A stretch of DNA of 64,000 bases, taken from Actinobacteria bacterium IMCC26256 (GTDB lineage: Bacteria; Actinomycetota; Acidimicrobiia; IMCC26256). The stretch covers positions 1,115,001 to 1,179,000 of the forward strand of contig CP011489.1 in assembly GCA_001023575.1 (NCBI GenBank). The letters run 5' to 3'. The notes under the pieces are model-generated. The model did no database searches. It worked only from the letters and a program-made list of their open reading frames with translations, and was not told the DNA's origin. This document shows positions 46,487 to 55,654 of the stretch, in pieces. Position 1 is the stretch's first letter. Every line of letters begins with the position of its first letter. Made by a program: the position numbers and the translations under genes.

Positions 46487-47554
46487 TTAGTTCTTTAGTG
46501 TCTCAAGTACCACGGAGGCGCTGACAGTTCGGTCGTCTCGAAAGGCGCCACCGAGTTCTCGTGCCTTCGTTGGATCTCCTCCGAGTGCAACAGCGAGGAG
46601 GATGTCAAGAGATGGGAGCAGGTCTCTGAGTTCTCGCGGCGGTGGAAAATACTCATCCTCGTCAGTAACCCGCACGTTCTCGATACCTTCTGAGGGCGCG
46701 AGCTTTGCAATCACAGCGTTTACTAATTCCTCTGGAGCGGAGGCCCCCGCTGTGACTCCTACGATCTCGGCATCGCCGATCATCTTTAGATCAAGTTCCT
46801 CTGGTCCATCGATGCGCAGAACAATGCGAGAGCCAGCGCTCTCGGCGACCTTTGCGAGGGCGAGCGTGTTCGATGAGTTTGCACTTCCTATAACGATTAC
46901 AGCATCGGAGCGATCGGCGATAAGCGTAAGTGCCTCCTGGCGATTGGTAGTAGCAAAACAGAGATCATTGCGAGACGCAGTCCAGAGGTCAGGGAATCGC
47001 TCACGCGCCTCATCCATAACGTCGGTCCAATCGCCCATGGCCAGAGTTGTCTGCGCTAGCAGTGCTACTCGTGAGGGGTCAGCAATCGTTGCCGCTATCG
47101 CTTCAATATCCTCGGGGTGTTCTACTAGGCGTATGGCTTCGGGTGCCTCGGCAAGAGTCCCGACTGCTTCGTCGTGCCCTGCATGACCAACATAGAGAAC
47201 CGTGTAGCCCTTGCGAGCGCGAGTCTTGGCTTCGTGGTGGACCTTGGTTACCAGAGGGCAGACTGCATTCACTACAAATCTGCCGTGGTCGCGTGCCGCT
47301 ATGACAATCTCCGGCGCGGATCCGTGAGCGGAGAGCATGAGGGGCGCTCCTTCAGGGACCTCGTCGACTGTATCGACGAAGATGACACCCAACTCGCGGA
47401 AGCGATCGACGACGATTTGGTTATGCACAATCTCGTGGTAGCAGTAAACAGGGGCCTCGAAAACACGGACCATCCATGAGAGTGCTTTGATTGCCATCTC
47501 TACCCCTGCGCAGAATCCACGGGGCTCAGCGAGTAGAACACGACGAACGGCCAT
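46487..47554 (-). CDS. ispH: 4-hydroxy-3-methylbut-2-enyl diphosphate reductase
   Basis: Last enzyme of the MEP pathway, giving IPP and DMAPP; an iron-sulfur enzyme. The three cluster cysteines are C15 in AEPRGFCAGVEMAI, the one in VNAVCPLVTKVHHEA and the one in NDLCFATTNRQEAL. VYCYHEIVHNQIVV, SAHGSAP and GSANSSNT complete the signature. At 355 residues it has a somewhat long C-terminus but is intact. It lies on the reverse strand, divergent from the DUF512 protein gene. Confidence 0.95.
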   Translation of the reverse strand: MAVRRVLLAEPRGFCAGVEMAIKALSWMVRVFEAPVYCYHEIVHNQIVVDRFRELGVIFVDTVDEVPEGAPLMLSAHGSAPEIVIAARDHGRFVVNAVCPLVTKVHHEAKTRARKGYTVLYVGHAGHDEAVGTLAEAPEAIRLVEHPEDIEAIAATIADPSRVALLAQTTLAMGDWTDVMDEARERFPDLWTASRNDLCFATTNRQEALTLIADRSDAVIVIGSANSSNTLALAKVAESAGSRIVLRIDGPEELDLKMIGDAEIVGVTAGASAPEELVNAVIAKLAPSEGIENVRVTDEDEYFPPPRELRDLLPSLDILLAVALGGDPTKARELGGAFRDDRTVSASVVLETLKN

Positions 47555-47599
47555 CCCTGCAGGCTACCGCCGTGAGGGCTGTCCCCTAGACTCACTTAT

Positions 47600-49042
47600 A
47601 TGTCCTCCGCTCGTGTCTCTACTGTCGCGCCCGGGTCTCCTGCTGCTCTCGCCGGGCTCATAGCGGGGGATGAGATTCTCCTCGTAAATGGCGAGGCCAT
47701 CCGAGATGTGATCCGGTATCAGATTCAGTCTGATGAGGCCGATGTGGAGTTCGAGATAAGGCGAGGCGGGATTGAGAGAACTGTTCTCGTAGAGAAGATG
47801 GCAGGGGAGCCCTTAGGGGTTGAGTTGGCTAGTGCCGTATTCGATCGAGTGCGCACCTGTGACAACCACTGTCCATTTTGTTTTATTCACCAACTGCCAC
47901 CAGGGATGCGAAAAAGTCTCTCCCTTAAGGACGACGATTACAGGCTCTCATTTCTGTACGGCAACTTCACTACGCTCACGCGTTTTACAGAGGCGGATCT
48001 AGAGCGGGTCATCACCGAGCGACTATCTCCTCTCTATGTGAGCATCCACGCGACTGATCCTGATGTGAGGACCCACCTGCTGCGCAATCGACGAGGAGCA
48101 ACAAGCCTTCGGTGGTTAGAGGCCCTGCTCGATGAGGGTATCGATGTTCATGGCCAAGTAGTTGTGTGCCCTGGAGTCAACGATGCAGAGATTCTCGATG
48201 ACACCATGCTCGGCATTCTTGAGCGCTTCTCTGGACTCTCCACTGTGGGTGTAGTTCCCCTTGGGGTAAGCGCATTCAACACCGAGCCTGAGATGCGCGA
48301 GCACACGGCTGCCGAGGCGCTGAGGGTAGTTGAGGCCGTTGAGGGATGGCAGGGGGTGTTCACTGAGGTACTCGGGCGCCGAATGGTCTACTTAGGTGAC
48401 GAGTACTACCTAATGGCGGGTAAGCCGTTCCCTGAACTCGAGGCCTACGACGAATGCCTCCAGCACGAGAACGGAATTGGCATGGCCGCCACGTTCATCT
48501 CAGAGGTAAGAGAAACGATTGCTCGGCGTTCGGCTGATGTCGGCGCGCCGAGAGGAGGAGTACCCATAGATGCCCCGACCGGAACCGGCACTCGATCCGG
48601 GTTCTTTGCATGGGTAGATGGTGCCCCCGCAGAGGGTTATCGCGCTGCGAGGGCGCCCAAATCTCTTATGGGCCTTGATTTGCTGAAGGTTCGAGACTCA
48701 AGACGCGCCGATGCTCCTGTTGTCTTGTTGACCGGTGCCTACGGAGATGCAGTACTTTCGCCGTTACTCGCAGAGTTAAGTACTCTCGCGGGGGTCCCCA
48801 TTACGACGCTGGTCGTAGAGAATCGCTTCTTCGGTGGCAACATTGGGGTTACAGGGTTAATGACTGGGGCAGATATTGCTGCAGCTATTGCGAATTTCAA
48901 AAATGGAGAGCGAATCATCCTTCCCGATGTTGCTCTCTCCAATGATCGATTCCTTGACGGAATGGGCGTAGCCGACTTGGTTCCCGCAGTTGAGGTAGTA
49001 GCGACGAACGGCGTCGCGCTTGTGGAGGCTTTAGCTAGATGA
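47600..49042 (+). CDS. PDZ plus radical-SAM-like DUF512 protein
   Basis: The 480-residue protein starts with a PDZ-like domain (VSTVAPGSPAALAGLIAGDEILLVNGEAIRDVIRYQI), followed by a cysteine cluster CDNHCPFCFIHQLPPGMRKSLSLKDDDYRLSFLYGNFTTLT (CxxxCxxC, radical-SAM-like) and SPLYVSIHATDPDVRTHLLRNRRG. DUF512 then fills the C-terminus (FGRRMVYLGDEYYLMAG-like segment, VENRFFGGNIGVTGLMTG). This protein is often found before der in other bacteria. Its activity is not known, although an association with ribosome or der function is likely from context. The stop overlaps der by four bases. Confidence 0.9.
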   Translation: MSSARVSTVAPGSPAALAGLIAGDEILLVNGEAIRDVIRYQIQSDEADVEFEIRRGGIERTVLVEKMAGEPLGVELASAVFDRVRTCDNHCPFCFIHQLPPGMRKSLSLKDDDYRLSFLYGNFTTLTRFTEADLERVITERLSPLYVSIHATDPDVRTHLLRNRRGATSLRWLEALLDEGIDVHGQVVVCPGVNDAEILDDTMLGILERFSGLSTVGVVPLGVSAFNTEPEMREHTAAEALRVVEAVEGWQGVFTEVLGRRMVYLGDEYYLMAGKPFPELEAYDECLQHENGIGMAATFISEVRETIARRSADVGAPRGGVPIDAPTGTGTRSGFFAWVDGAPAEGYRAARAPKSLMGLDLLKVRDSRRADAPVVLLTGAYGDAVLSPLLAELSTLAGVPITTLVVENRFFGGNIGVTGLMTGADIAAAIANFKNGERIILPDVALSNDRFLDGMGVADLVPAVEVVATNGVALVEALAR

Positions 49043-50373
49043 AGGATTTTGGAGCAAGTAGCGACTTGCCAGTAGTGGCCATCGTTGGGCGACCCAATGT
49101 TGGTAAGAGCACCTTGGTCAATCGTTTTATTGGGCGCCGCGCGACAATCGTTGAAGAGATGCCAGGAGTTACGCGCGATCGCAAGAGTCTCGATGCTGAG
49201 TGGAACGGTAGGAGGTTCATAGTTCTTGACACCGGTGGTTGGATTGACACAGACGAGCCGCTCGCCCATCAAGTCAGCCTTCAAGCTGAGCGCGCAATTC
49301 GCGAGGCTGATGTCCTTGTGATGGTTGTGGATGTGATGGTGGGTGTGCTCGAGCAGGATTCAGCCATTGCCCGAATTCTGCAACGCGCTGGGAAGCCTGT
49401 TTTATTGGTCGTCAACAAGGTCGACGACGAGAAGCGCGAGTTAGAGATATGGACCGCTTCAAGCCTTGGTTTAGGAGTCCCGTTCCCCGTATCTGCTATT
49501 CACGGGCGCGGTAGCGGTGATGTTCTTGATGCGGTGGTAGCCGAGTTACCGCCGGAGCCTGAGGTTCCGGATACCGGCGGACCCGATGATCACCTATTCG
49601 CTATCGCAATCGTTGGAAGGCCCAATGTGGGCAAGAGCACGCTTTTTAACCGTATTGTCGGTGATGAGCGCTCCGTTGTTCACGATATGCCTGGAACCAC
49701 CAGAGACACTATTGACACAGTTGTTGAGACTCCCGAGGGACCGCTGAGATTCATCGATACAGCTGGAATGCGCCGCCGCAGTCGAGTCGATGAGAATGCC
49801 GAGTACTACTCGGTCGTTCGTGCGCTTCAGGCTGTCGACAAGGCCGATGCCGCTCTGCTTGTGATTGATGCACAGCAGGGGGTCTCTCATCAAGATCAAC
49901 GCCTTGGGGAGCGAATTGACGCTGCAGGTACTGCAATAGTCATCGTGATGAACAAATGGGATCTCATCGCTACTGAAGATCGTCCACAGGTTCTCGCCGA
50001 TGTATACGACAGGCTCGGCTTCCTTTCATACGCTCCGGTGCTGAAGATATCTGCTCTCACAGGGCGAAGCCTGAAGGATGTTCTCCCGGCCCTTAGGCAA
50101 GCCGAAGAGGCCTACCATGCTCGAGTCCCTACTGCTGCGTTGAACAAGGTGATGCGAGAACTTCAGCAGAAGCACCCACCACCCCTCGATCGCAAGCACA
50201 GGACGCGTATTCTTTACGCAACCCAGGGTGCATCCGAGCCGCCGACATTCACGATCTTTGCGACACGACCGCTTCCTCCTTCTTATCTGCGTTACATAGA
50301 GCGATCACTTCGAGAGGAGTTTGACCTCGGGCCAACTCCTATCAAGATTCGCGTTCGACAGCGGGCGTCATAG
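49039..50373 (+). CDS. der: GTPase Der (EngA), ribosome assembly
   Basis: A tandem GTPase needed for 50S assembly, 444 residues. G domain 1 has GRPNVGKSTLVNRFIGRRATIVEEMPGVTRD, DTGGW and NKVD; domain 2 has GRPNVGKSTLFNRIVGDERSVVHDMPGTTRDTID, DTAGM and NKWD. A KH-like C-terminal domain (LNKVMRELQQKHPPP, RILYATQGASEPPTFTIFATRP) follows. It closes the Rv1713-like end of the gene block. Confidence 0.96.
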   Translation: MKDFGASSDLPVVAIVGRPNVGKSTLVNRFIGRRATIVEEMPGVTRDRKSLDAEWNGRRFIVLDTGGWIDTDEPLAHQVSLQAERAIREADVLVMVVDVMVGVLEQDSAIARILQRAGKPVLLVVNKVDDEKRELEIWTASSLGLGVPFPVSAIHGRGSGDVLDAVVAELPPEPEVPDTGGPDDHLFAIAIVGRPNVGKSTLFNRIVGDERSVVHDMPGTTRDTIDTVVETPEGPLRFIDTAGMRRRSRVDENAEYYSVVRALQAVDKADAALLVIDAQQGVSHQDQRLGERIDAAGTAIVIVMNKWDLIATEDRPQVLADVYDRLGFLSYAPVLKISALTGRSLKDVLPALRQAEEAYHARVPTAALNKVMRELQQKHPPPLDRKHRTRILYATQGASEPPTFTIFATRPLPPSYLRYIERSLREEFDLGPTPIKIRVRQRAS

Positions 50374-50437
50374 TTTCGGAAGTTTCGCAAAGTTCTGAAT
50401 TGCTTTATCTTCAGAGTGAAAATTACGGGGGGGCAAT

Positions 50438-51970
50438 GTGAAAGGTGCTGAGGAGTTCGAGACTGCTACAACGCGTGCTCTTGCAGGAAATCTTGAGAAG
50501 GATGCCGGTAAACTTGCATCTCAGAACAAGCGTTTTGTGCGTGAACGCATAGGCCGGCTTTTAGACGAGGGCAGTTTCGTTGAGGACGCTCTGCTTGCTA
50601 ATGCTTCGGCGGAGGCTTTGCCCGCCGATGGGGTAATTACCGGTACCGGTTTTATCGACGGCAGGCCTGTATGCGTAATGGCGAACGACCCAATAGTAAA
50701 AGCAGGATCATGGGGTGCAAGAACTGTTGAGAAAATTCTCCGCCTGACAGAGTACGCGCTTAAGCATGAAGTTCCGGTCGTCTACTTAGTGGATTCGGCA
50801 GGAGCACGTATCACCGATCAGGTGGAGCTGTTCCCGGGTCGCCGAGGCGCCGGACGCATATTTGCGAACCAGGTCCGCTTGTCCGGGCGAGTACCCCAGG
50901 TCTGCTGCTTGTTCGGGCCATCCGCAGCTGGTGGTGCCTACATTCCAGCATTCTGTGATGTTGTTTTCATGGTCGAAGGAAACGCGTCAATGTATTTGGG
51001 GTCGCCTCGCATGGCCCAAGAAGTAATCGGAGAAGAGGTGACGCTCGAGGAGATGGGCGGTGCACTCATGCACGCAACTGTGAGTGGATGCGGCGACAAT
51101 CTTGTAGTTGATGATGATGCTGCTGTAGACGCTGCGCGCCAGTGGCTCTCGTACTTGCCTACCTCCTTTAGAGAAGCCCCTCCGTTATCGGGAGCCCTTG
51201 AACCCGCATCTGGAGCCAAGGCGATCGCCGATGTGATTCCGGATGAAGAGCGTCGCGCCTACGACGTGCGGCGCGTTATTGAGGCCTTGGTTGATGCAGG
51301 CTCTTTCTTCGAGGCGAAGCCTCGTTTTGCTCGTGAACTCGTTACTGGGTTCGCACGCCTAGACGGAAGGCCGATAGGAATTATTGCCAATAATCCAGCT
51401 CACCTCGGGGGCGTGCTCTTCGTTGACTCAGCGGATAAAGCAGCAAGGTTTATCTGGCTATGTGATGCGTTCGGAGTCCAACTTCTGTTCTTAGCGGATG
51501 TTCCCGGGTTTATGATCGGGAGCCAAGTCGAGAGACAAGGCATCATTCGACACGGCGCAAAGATGATTACAGCCGTGGCAGAGGCGACAGTCCCAAAGAT
51601 ATCTGTGATTCTCCGCAAAGCATATGGAGCTGGTCTCTACGCCATGTGCGGACCTGCATTTGACCCTGACGCAGTGCTGGCTTTACCGAGTGCGGAGATT
51701 GCGGTGATGGGGCCTGAGCCTGCTGTAAATGCAGTCTTCTACAACCGTATTCAATCTATTGTGGATCCCGATGAACGCTCTGCCTTTATTGCAGAGAAAC
51801 GAGCCGAGTACGTAGAGGATGTAAACCTTCTCCACCTCGCGTCCGAGATGATTATGGATGCTGTCGTTCAGCCTGAAGACCTGCGAGGAGAGCTCATTGC
51901 CCGATACGCCATAGCGAGCAGGCGCGTGCGTGAAGTCTTCGAACGCCGGCATGGGGTTCCACCTGTCTAG
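50438..51970 (+). CDS. Acyl-CoA carboxylase carboxyltransferase (beta) subunit
   Basis: A 510-residue carboxyltransferase of the PccB/AccD type, which moves CO2 from biotin to acetyl- or propionyl-CoA. Features are GTGFIDGRPVCVMANDP, VYLVDSAGARITDQVELFPGRRGAG, FGPSAAGGAYIPAFCDVVFMVEGNASMYLGSP, and in the C-terminal half PIGIIANNPAHLGGVLFVDSADKAARFI, LADVPGFMIG and YGAGLYAMCGPAFDPD. The GTG start is preceded by a run of seven G as ribosome-binding site. No biotin carboxylase gene is beside it, so the alpha subunit must be elsewhere. Substrate cannot be told. Confidence 0.93.
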   Translation: MKGAEEFETATTRALAGNLEKDAGKLASQNKRFVRERIGRLLDEGSFVEDALLANASAEALPADGVITGTGFIDGRPVCVMANDPIVKAGSWGARTVEKILRLTEYALKHEVPVVYLVDSAGARITDQVELFPGRRGAGRIFANQVRLSGRVPQVCCLFGPSAAGGAYIPAFCDVVFMVEGNASMYLGSPRMAQEVIGEEVTLEEMGGALMHATVSGCGDNLVVDDDAAVDAARQWLSYLPTSFREAPPLSGALEPASGAKAIADVIPDEERRAYDVRRVIEALVDAGSFFEAKPRFARELVTGFARLDGRPIGIIANNPAHLGGVLFVDSADKAARFIWLCDAFGVQLLFLADVPGFMIGSQVERQGIIRHGAKMITAVAEATVPKISVILRKAYGAGLYAMCGPAFDPDAVLALPSAEIAVMGPEPAVNAVFYNRIQSIVDPDERSAFIAEKRAEYVEDVNLLHLASEMIMDAVVQPEDLRGELIARYAIASRRVREVFERRHGVPPV

Positions 51971-51993
51971 CGATCGTTCGGTAATGGCGCAGC

Positions 51994-52299
51994 GTGGGTA
52001 TGGGTTTGATTGCGCCAATGGCTGCTTTCGGGCCAGGCGTGTGCTCCAATAAGGAAGTGCCATTCTGCGTCGACTGTGATCGTTACATCAGCCCTGGTTT
52101 GGTTGGGCAGAACTCCGCCTGCCCAACCTGCGGGCGTCCAGTAGAGGTAGGGGCGCTTCAGGAGCGAGCGGAGGCACTTCTTGGTGAGGGAGAGGAGGAG
52201 CGCTTCCCGATTCCTTGGCACCTCAAGGTTCTCGTCGCAGGGGTTGTGCTCTACCTTCTAGTGCGCGTGTGGCAAGGGATCTCCTGGCTAGCTAACTAG
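51994..52299 (+). CDS. Small zinc-ribbon membrane protein
   Basis: A 101-residue protein with a four-cysteine zinc ribbon (FCVDCDR ... ACPTCGRPV), an acidic linker and a C-terminal membrane helix (HLKVLVAGVVLYLLVRVW). It is not a recognised family; similar ribbon-plus-helix proteins are common in actinobacteria. The start is unclear: GTG 51994, or a later ATG at 52018. It follows the carboxylase gene by 23 bases. Confidence 0.65.
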   Translation: MGMGLIAPMAAFGPGVCSNKEVPFCVDCDRYISPGLVGQNSACPTCGRPVEVGALQERAEALLGEGEEERFPIPWHLKVLVAGVVLYLLVRVWQGISWLAN

Positions 52300-52390
52300 A
52301 GCCAGAACTCTCTGTAACCGGAATTCTGTAGGGCCAAAAACTTGAATAGATTTCGTTGCTCTTGAGCGTACCCATTTAGCGTGCCCGCCT

Positions 52391-53548
52391 GTGAACTACA
52401 ACCCGTTTGATCCAGAGACGATCGCCGACCCTTTCTCGGCATACCGAAACCTGAGAACTGATGCTCCGGTATACAGGTCCGAGGAGCATGGGTTTTGGGT
52501 GGTGAGTCGTTATGACGACGTGACACGCGTCTTAAGAGACCATGAGAATTTCTCCTCAACTGCGGGTGTCGGCACTGAGTGGAGGCCGGTCCCGATGATG
52601 ATCTCCGTTGATCCGCCCGAGCACACCCACCTTCGTCGAATGGCGCAACGCGAATTTACGCCTAGAGCAATCAACGAGTGGGGGCCTCGCGTATCTGATT
52701 TAGTTGACGGACTTCTTGACAGTTTCGTTGCGAATGGCGGGGGAGACCTTGTCCCAAATCTTGCATACCCAATCCCGATCGGTGTAATCGCCGACATGCT
52801 TGGTGTTCCGTTCGAAGACCGCGACGACTTTAAGCGCTGGTCAGATGACACGATTGACGCTCTAGGCGGGGGGCTTGATCCCGAGACATCCTTGCGTGTC
52901 GAGACAAGTGTGTTCGAGTTTGCTCAGTACTTTATGAATGCGATTACTCAGCGCAGAGATGCTCCTGGAGACGACCTGCTGAGCATGCTCATAGACCCTG
53001 CCAATGGTGAGACTCTCTCTAACAACGATCTGGTCTCGTTTGCAATACTTTTACTGGTTGCAGGTAATGAGACAACTACAAATTTGATTGGAAATCTTGT
53101 CTTGGCTCTGGCCACGAACCCCGAGCAATGGGATCTGCTGAAGGCGGACCCAAGTCTCGTTCCAGCAGCGATTGAGGAGGCCCTCCGATTCGATTCTCCG
53201 ATCCAGGGATTCTTCCGCAATACGCTCAAGGAGACCGAGGTTCGAGGCGTGACGATCCCAGCAGATCAGAAAGTGATGGTCCTCTATGGATCAGCGAATC
53301 GCGACGAACGTAAATATCCAGACCCAGATCGCTTCCTTGTTCAGCGCAATCCGATGGACCATGTTGCCTTCGGCTCTGGTATTCACCTATGTCTCGGTGC
53401 ACCCTTAGCCCGGATGGAGGGGGCACTCTTCCTAAAGGGACTGCTATCTCGAGTTGAGAGAATTGAGTTGAACGGAGATGTGGTTCGTACACATAATCCT
53501 CTACTTCGGGGCGTCTCGCACCTGCCTGTCAGGTTCGTAGCCCGCTAA
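52391..53548 (+). CDS. Cytochrome P450
   Basis: A 385-residue soluble bacterial P450. The oxygen-activation motif is VAGNETTTN in helix I, the ExxR is EALR, and the haem loop is FGSGIHLCLGAPLARME with the cysteine thiolate. SVDPPEHTHLRRMAQREFTPRAI and EDRDDFKRW are typical of CYP107/CYP142-like actinobacterial enzymes. It hydroxylates a hydrophobic substrate with electrons from ferredoxin; none is encoded next to it. The GTG start gives the typical NYNPFDPETIADPFSAYRNLRTDAPV opening. Confidence 0.93.
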   Translation: MNYNPFDPETIADPFSAYRNLRTDAPVYRSEEHGFWVVSRYDDVTRVLRDHENFSSTAGVGTEWRPVPMMISVDPPEHTHLRRMAQREFTPRAINEWGPRVSDLVDGLLDSFVANGGGDLVPNLAYPIPIGVIADMLGVPFEDRDDFKRWSDDTIDALGGGLDPETSLRVETSVFEFAQYFMNAITQRRDAPGDDLLSMLIDPANGETLSNNDLVSFAILLLVAGNETTTNLIGNLVLALATNPEQWDLLKADPSLVPAAIEEALRFDSPIQGFFRNTLKETEVRGVTIPADQKVMVLYGSANRDERKYPDPDRFLVQRNPMDHVAFGSGIHLCLGAPLARMEGALFLKGLLSRVERIELNGDVVRTHNPLLRGVSHLPVRFVAR

Positions 53549-53582
53549 GATCACCATTCCCTCGCCTGCTTGCAGGCGTAGC

Positions 53583-53660
53583 GGGCTGTGGCGCAGCTTG
53601 GTTAGCGCGTCGGTCTGGGGGACCGAAGGTCGCAGGTTCAAATCCTGTCAGCCCGACCAG
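53583..53660 (+). tRNA. tRNA-Pro (anticodon GGG)
   Basis: A complete cloverleaf: acceptor CGGGCTG (53583-53589) pairs with CAGCCCG (53650-53656), discriminator A, encoded CCA at 53658-53660. The D stem is GCGC/GCGC, the anticodon stem TCGGT/ACCGA holds the loop CTGGGGG (anticodon GGG, reading CCC/CCU), and the T arm is GCAGG-TTCAAAT-CCTGT. The 5' end lies 34 bases after the P450 stop. Confidence 0.97.
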
Positions 53661-53723
53661 TAATAGAGCCAGTAGTAGAGGCAGTAATAGAGCGGGCCCC
53701 CCAGTGGAGGCCCGCTCTATTAA
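53659..53723 (+). repeat. 12-base tandem repeats leading into a 14-bp hairpin after tRNA-Pro
   Basis: CAGTAATAGAGC, CAGTAGTAGAGG and CAGTAATAGAGC follow one another at 53659-53670, 53671-53682 and 53683-53694, the first starting on the CA of the tRNA's CCA. The third unit continues into TAATAGAGCGGGCC (53686-53699), which pairs fully with GGCCCGCTCTATTA (53710-53723). This gives a 14-bp stem with a 10-base loop but no T-run, probably the tRNA terminator in this GC-rich genome. Confidence 0.8.
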
Positions 53724-53866
53724 GTCCAGTTCCCGAGTTCTCTACCAGTAACCACAGCCTGCAATGCCAATGACTTATGCGAGTCATTAGGACTCGCAAA
53801 TGGCGCCGAACTGGAATATGGGTATCATTGGACCCAAACTTCGGATCACAACTCATAGGGGAAATA

Positions 53867-55612
53867 GTGGCTAGCAACTCCAAGAATAAGAAGAACTCCA
53901 AGAAGGATTCGCTAAAAAAGAAATCCCCGAAAGATGCCTCTAAGAAATCCCCCAAGGTGAAGAGCCTTAAAGTCGCGGAGGACCCACAGGTTAAGGAGAC
54001 GAAAGTCAAGACCTCCAAGTTAGAGGCGCCTAAGGCGGAGACCCGCAAGGTTAAGGACACTGAAGAGAAGAAGCCGAAAGCCAAGCCTCTTTCGGAGACT
54101 CCAGCGTCACCGAAGCCAGAGGTTGTTCGTGCAGCGGCTCCGTTGATCCCCGCCCGTGTAGCGGCAGCTCGGTTGGAAGAAGATGGGCTTGATCTTCTTC
54201 TTCGCCCTAGTGCAACGGGGAACCGCATGCGCAGAGGAACCGGTAACTCCGCGGTCCTCAACTTGCTTGGGGGTATGACTCGTTCGGAGCGCGCCAAAGA
54301 TGGGCGCGCAAAGCAGAATAAAGCTCCAATTGAGGGGCAAGGAGTCTGGGTGGAGTCCCCGCTTAGGGAGAGCCCAATAGTCACTATTGAGCGCTCCAGT
54401 GAGGGGCGAGTCCCTGAACTTGTTCCCCTGCGTTACGGGCGAATGCTCGCAACACCGTTTACATATTTCCGCGGGGCACCTGCGGTTATGGCTTCGGACC
54501 TGGCAACCACTAAGTCGAGTGAAATCGAAGTACAAGCCTGTGGAGACGCGCACCTTTTGAACTTTGGTCTCTTCGGAACCCCTGAGCGGAACCTAACTTT
54601 CGACGTAAATGACTTTGATGAGACACACCCAGGGCCGTGGGAGTGGGACGTAAAGCGCCTATGCACAAGCCTCGTAATCGCAGCGCGCGAGTACCACGGA
54701 GAAGACGATAAGCAATTAGACCCTGCAAGGGCAGCATCGATTGCATATCGAGAGAACATGGAGCGCTATTCAAAGATGGCGCGCCTAGACGTTTGGTACG
54801 AACGTACCGACCTTCAGCGGATCTCCGATGTGAGCCCAGATTTTGCAAGTTCGTTCGCGAAGTCGCTTAAAAAAGTAGGTAGGCGCACGAACAAGGGCAC
54901 TACTGAGAAGATGACCGAGGTCATCAATGGAACCCGTCGATTAATAGATGATCCTCCCCTCATTACACACGTGAGCGACATTGACGATCCCGCTGTAGTT
55001 GAGTCGATCGCTCGCTATCGAGACACGCTTGACCTAGAGCGCCGATACCTCTTCGATCAGTACCAACTCGTCGACATTGCTCGAAAGGTTGTAGGAATCG
55101 GTAGCGTGGGTACTCGTGCGCTTGCTGCATTATTTGTGAGCCGTGATGCAGGCGACCCACTCTTGCTTCAGATTAAGGAAGCGATTCCATCGGTTCTTGC
55201 TCCGTATGTCACCGGGCATGAATTCAAGCATGAGGGAGAGCGAGTCGTTCACGGGCAGCGCTTGATGCAGGCTGCCAGTGACATGTTTCTTGGGTGGACT
55301 GAGAACGTTCTTGGTAACGACAAGCACTATTTTGTGCGCCAACTACGTGACATGAAACTCTCGGCGGATATTGCACTTATGTCACGAGTTCAACTTGAGG
55401 CCTACGGTATGGCTTGTGGCTGGACACTTGCACGTGCCCACGCCAAAACAGGTGACTCCACACAGATCACCGGCTACATCGCAGGGGATCCGAAGTTCGA
55501 TGATGCGATGGTTTCCTTTGCAACGGCATACGCAGATCAGAATGAGAAGGACTACGCAGAGTTTGCTGCAGCGATCGCAGACGGGAGGCTCGCAGCGATT
55601 CCAGGCGTTTAA
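53867..55612 (+). CDS. DUF2252 protein with lysine-rich N-terminal head
   Basis: The main part (from about residue 90) is a DUF2252 domain of about 430 residues, a family with a kinase/phosphotransferase-like fold. GDAHLLNFGLFG and FDVNDFDETHPGPWEWDVKRL recall the catalytic HxxN/DFD loops of aminoglycoside phosphotransferases. LPRYGRM-type text (VPLRYGRMLATPFTYFRGAPAVMASDLA) also fits the family. Residues 1-90 are lysine, serine and proline-rich (KKNSKKDSLKKKSPK...). Start GTG 53867 is supported by AGGGGA; an upstream ATG at 53777 is possible. The substrate is unknown. Confidence 0.85.
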   Translation: MASNSKNKKNSKKDSLKKKSPKDASKKSPKVKSLKVAEDPQVKETKVKTSKLEAPKAETRKVKDTEEKKPKAKPLSETPASPKPEVVRAAAPLIPARVAAARLEEDGLDLLLRPSATGNRMRRGTGNSAVLNLLGGMTRSERAKDGRAKQNKAPIEGQGVWVESPLRESPIVTIERSSEGRVPELVPLRYGRMLATPFTYFRGAPAVMASDLATTKSSEIEVQACGDAHLLNFGLFGTPERNLTFDVNDFDETHPGPWEWDVKRLCTSLVIAAREYHGEDDKQLDPARAASIAYRENMERYSKMARLDVWYERTDLQRISDVSPDFASSFAKSLKKVGRRTNKGTTEKMTEVINGTRRLIDDPPLITHVSDIDDPAVVESIARYRDTLDLERRYLFDQYQLVDIARKVVGIGSVGTRALAALFVSRDAGDPLLLQIKEAIPSVLAPYVTGHEFKHEGERVVHGQRLMQAASDMFLGWTENVLGNDKHYFVRQLRDMKLSADIALMSRVQLEAYGMACGWTLARAHAKTGDSTQITGYIAGDPKFDDAMVSFATAYADQNEKDYAEFAAAIADGRLAAIPGV

Positions 55613-55654
55613 GGTTCTTCAATCTTGTAAATACCAATCTCCTAAGGAGCATCT

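Noticed and set aside
53583-53723. Integrated element with tRNA-Pro as attachment site
   Set aside because: No integrase, no second copy of the tRNA 3' end and no phage or plasmid genes are seen downstream; the following genes look chromosomal.
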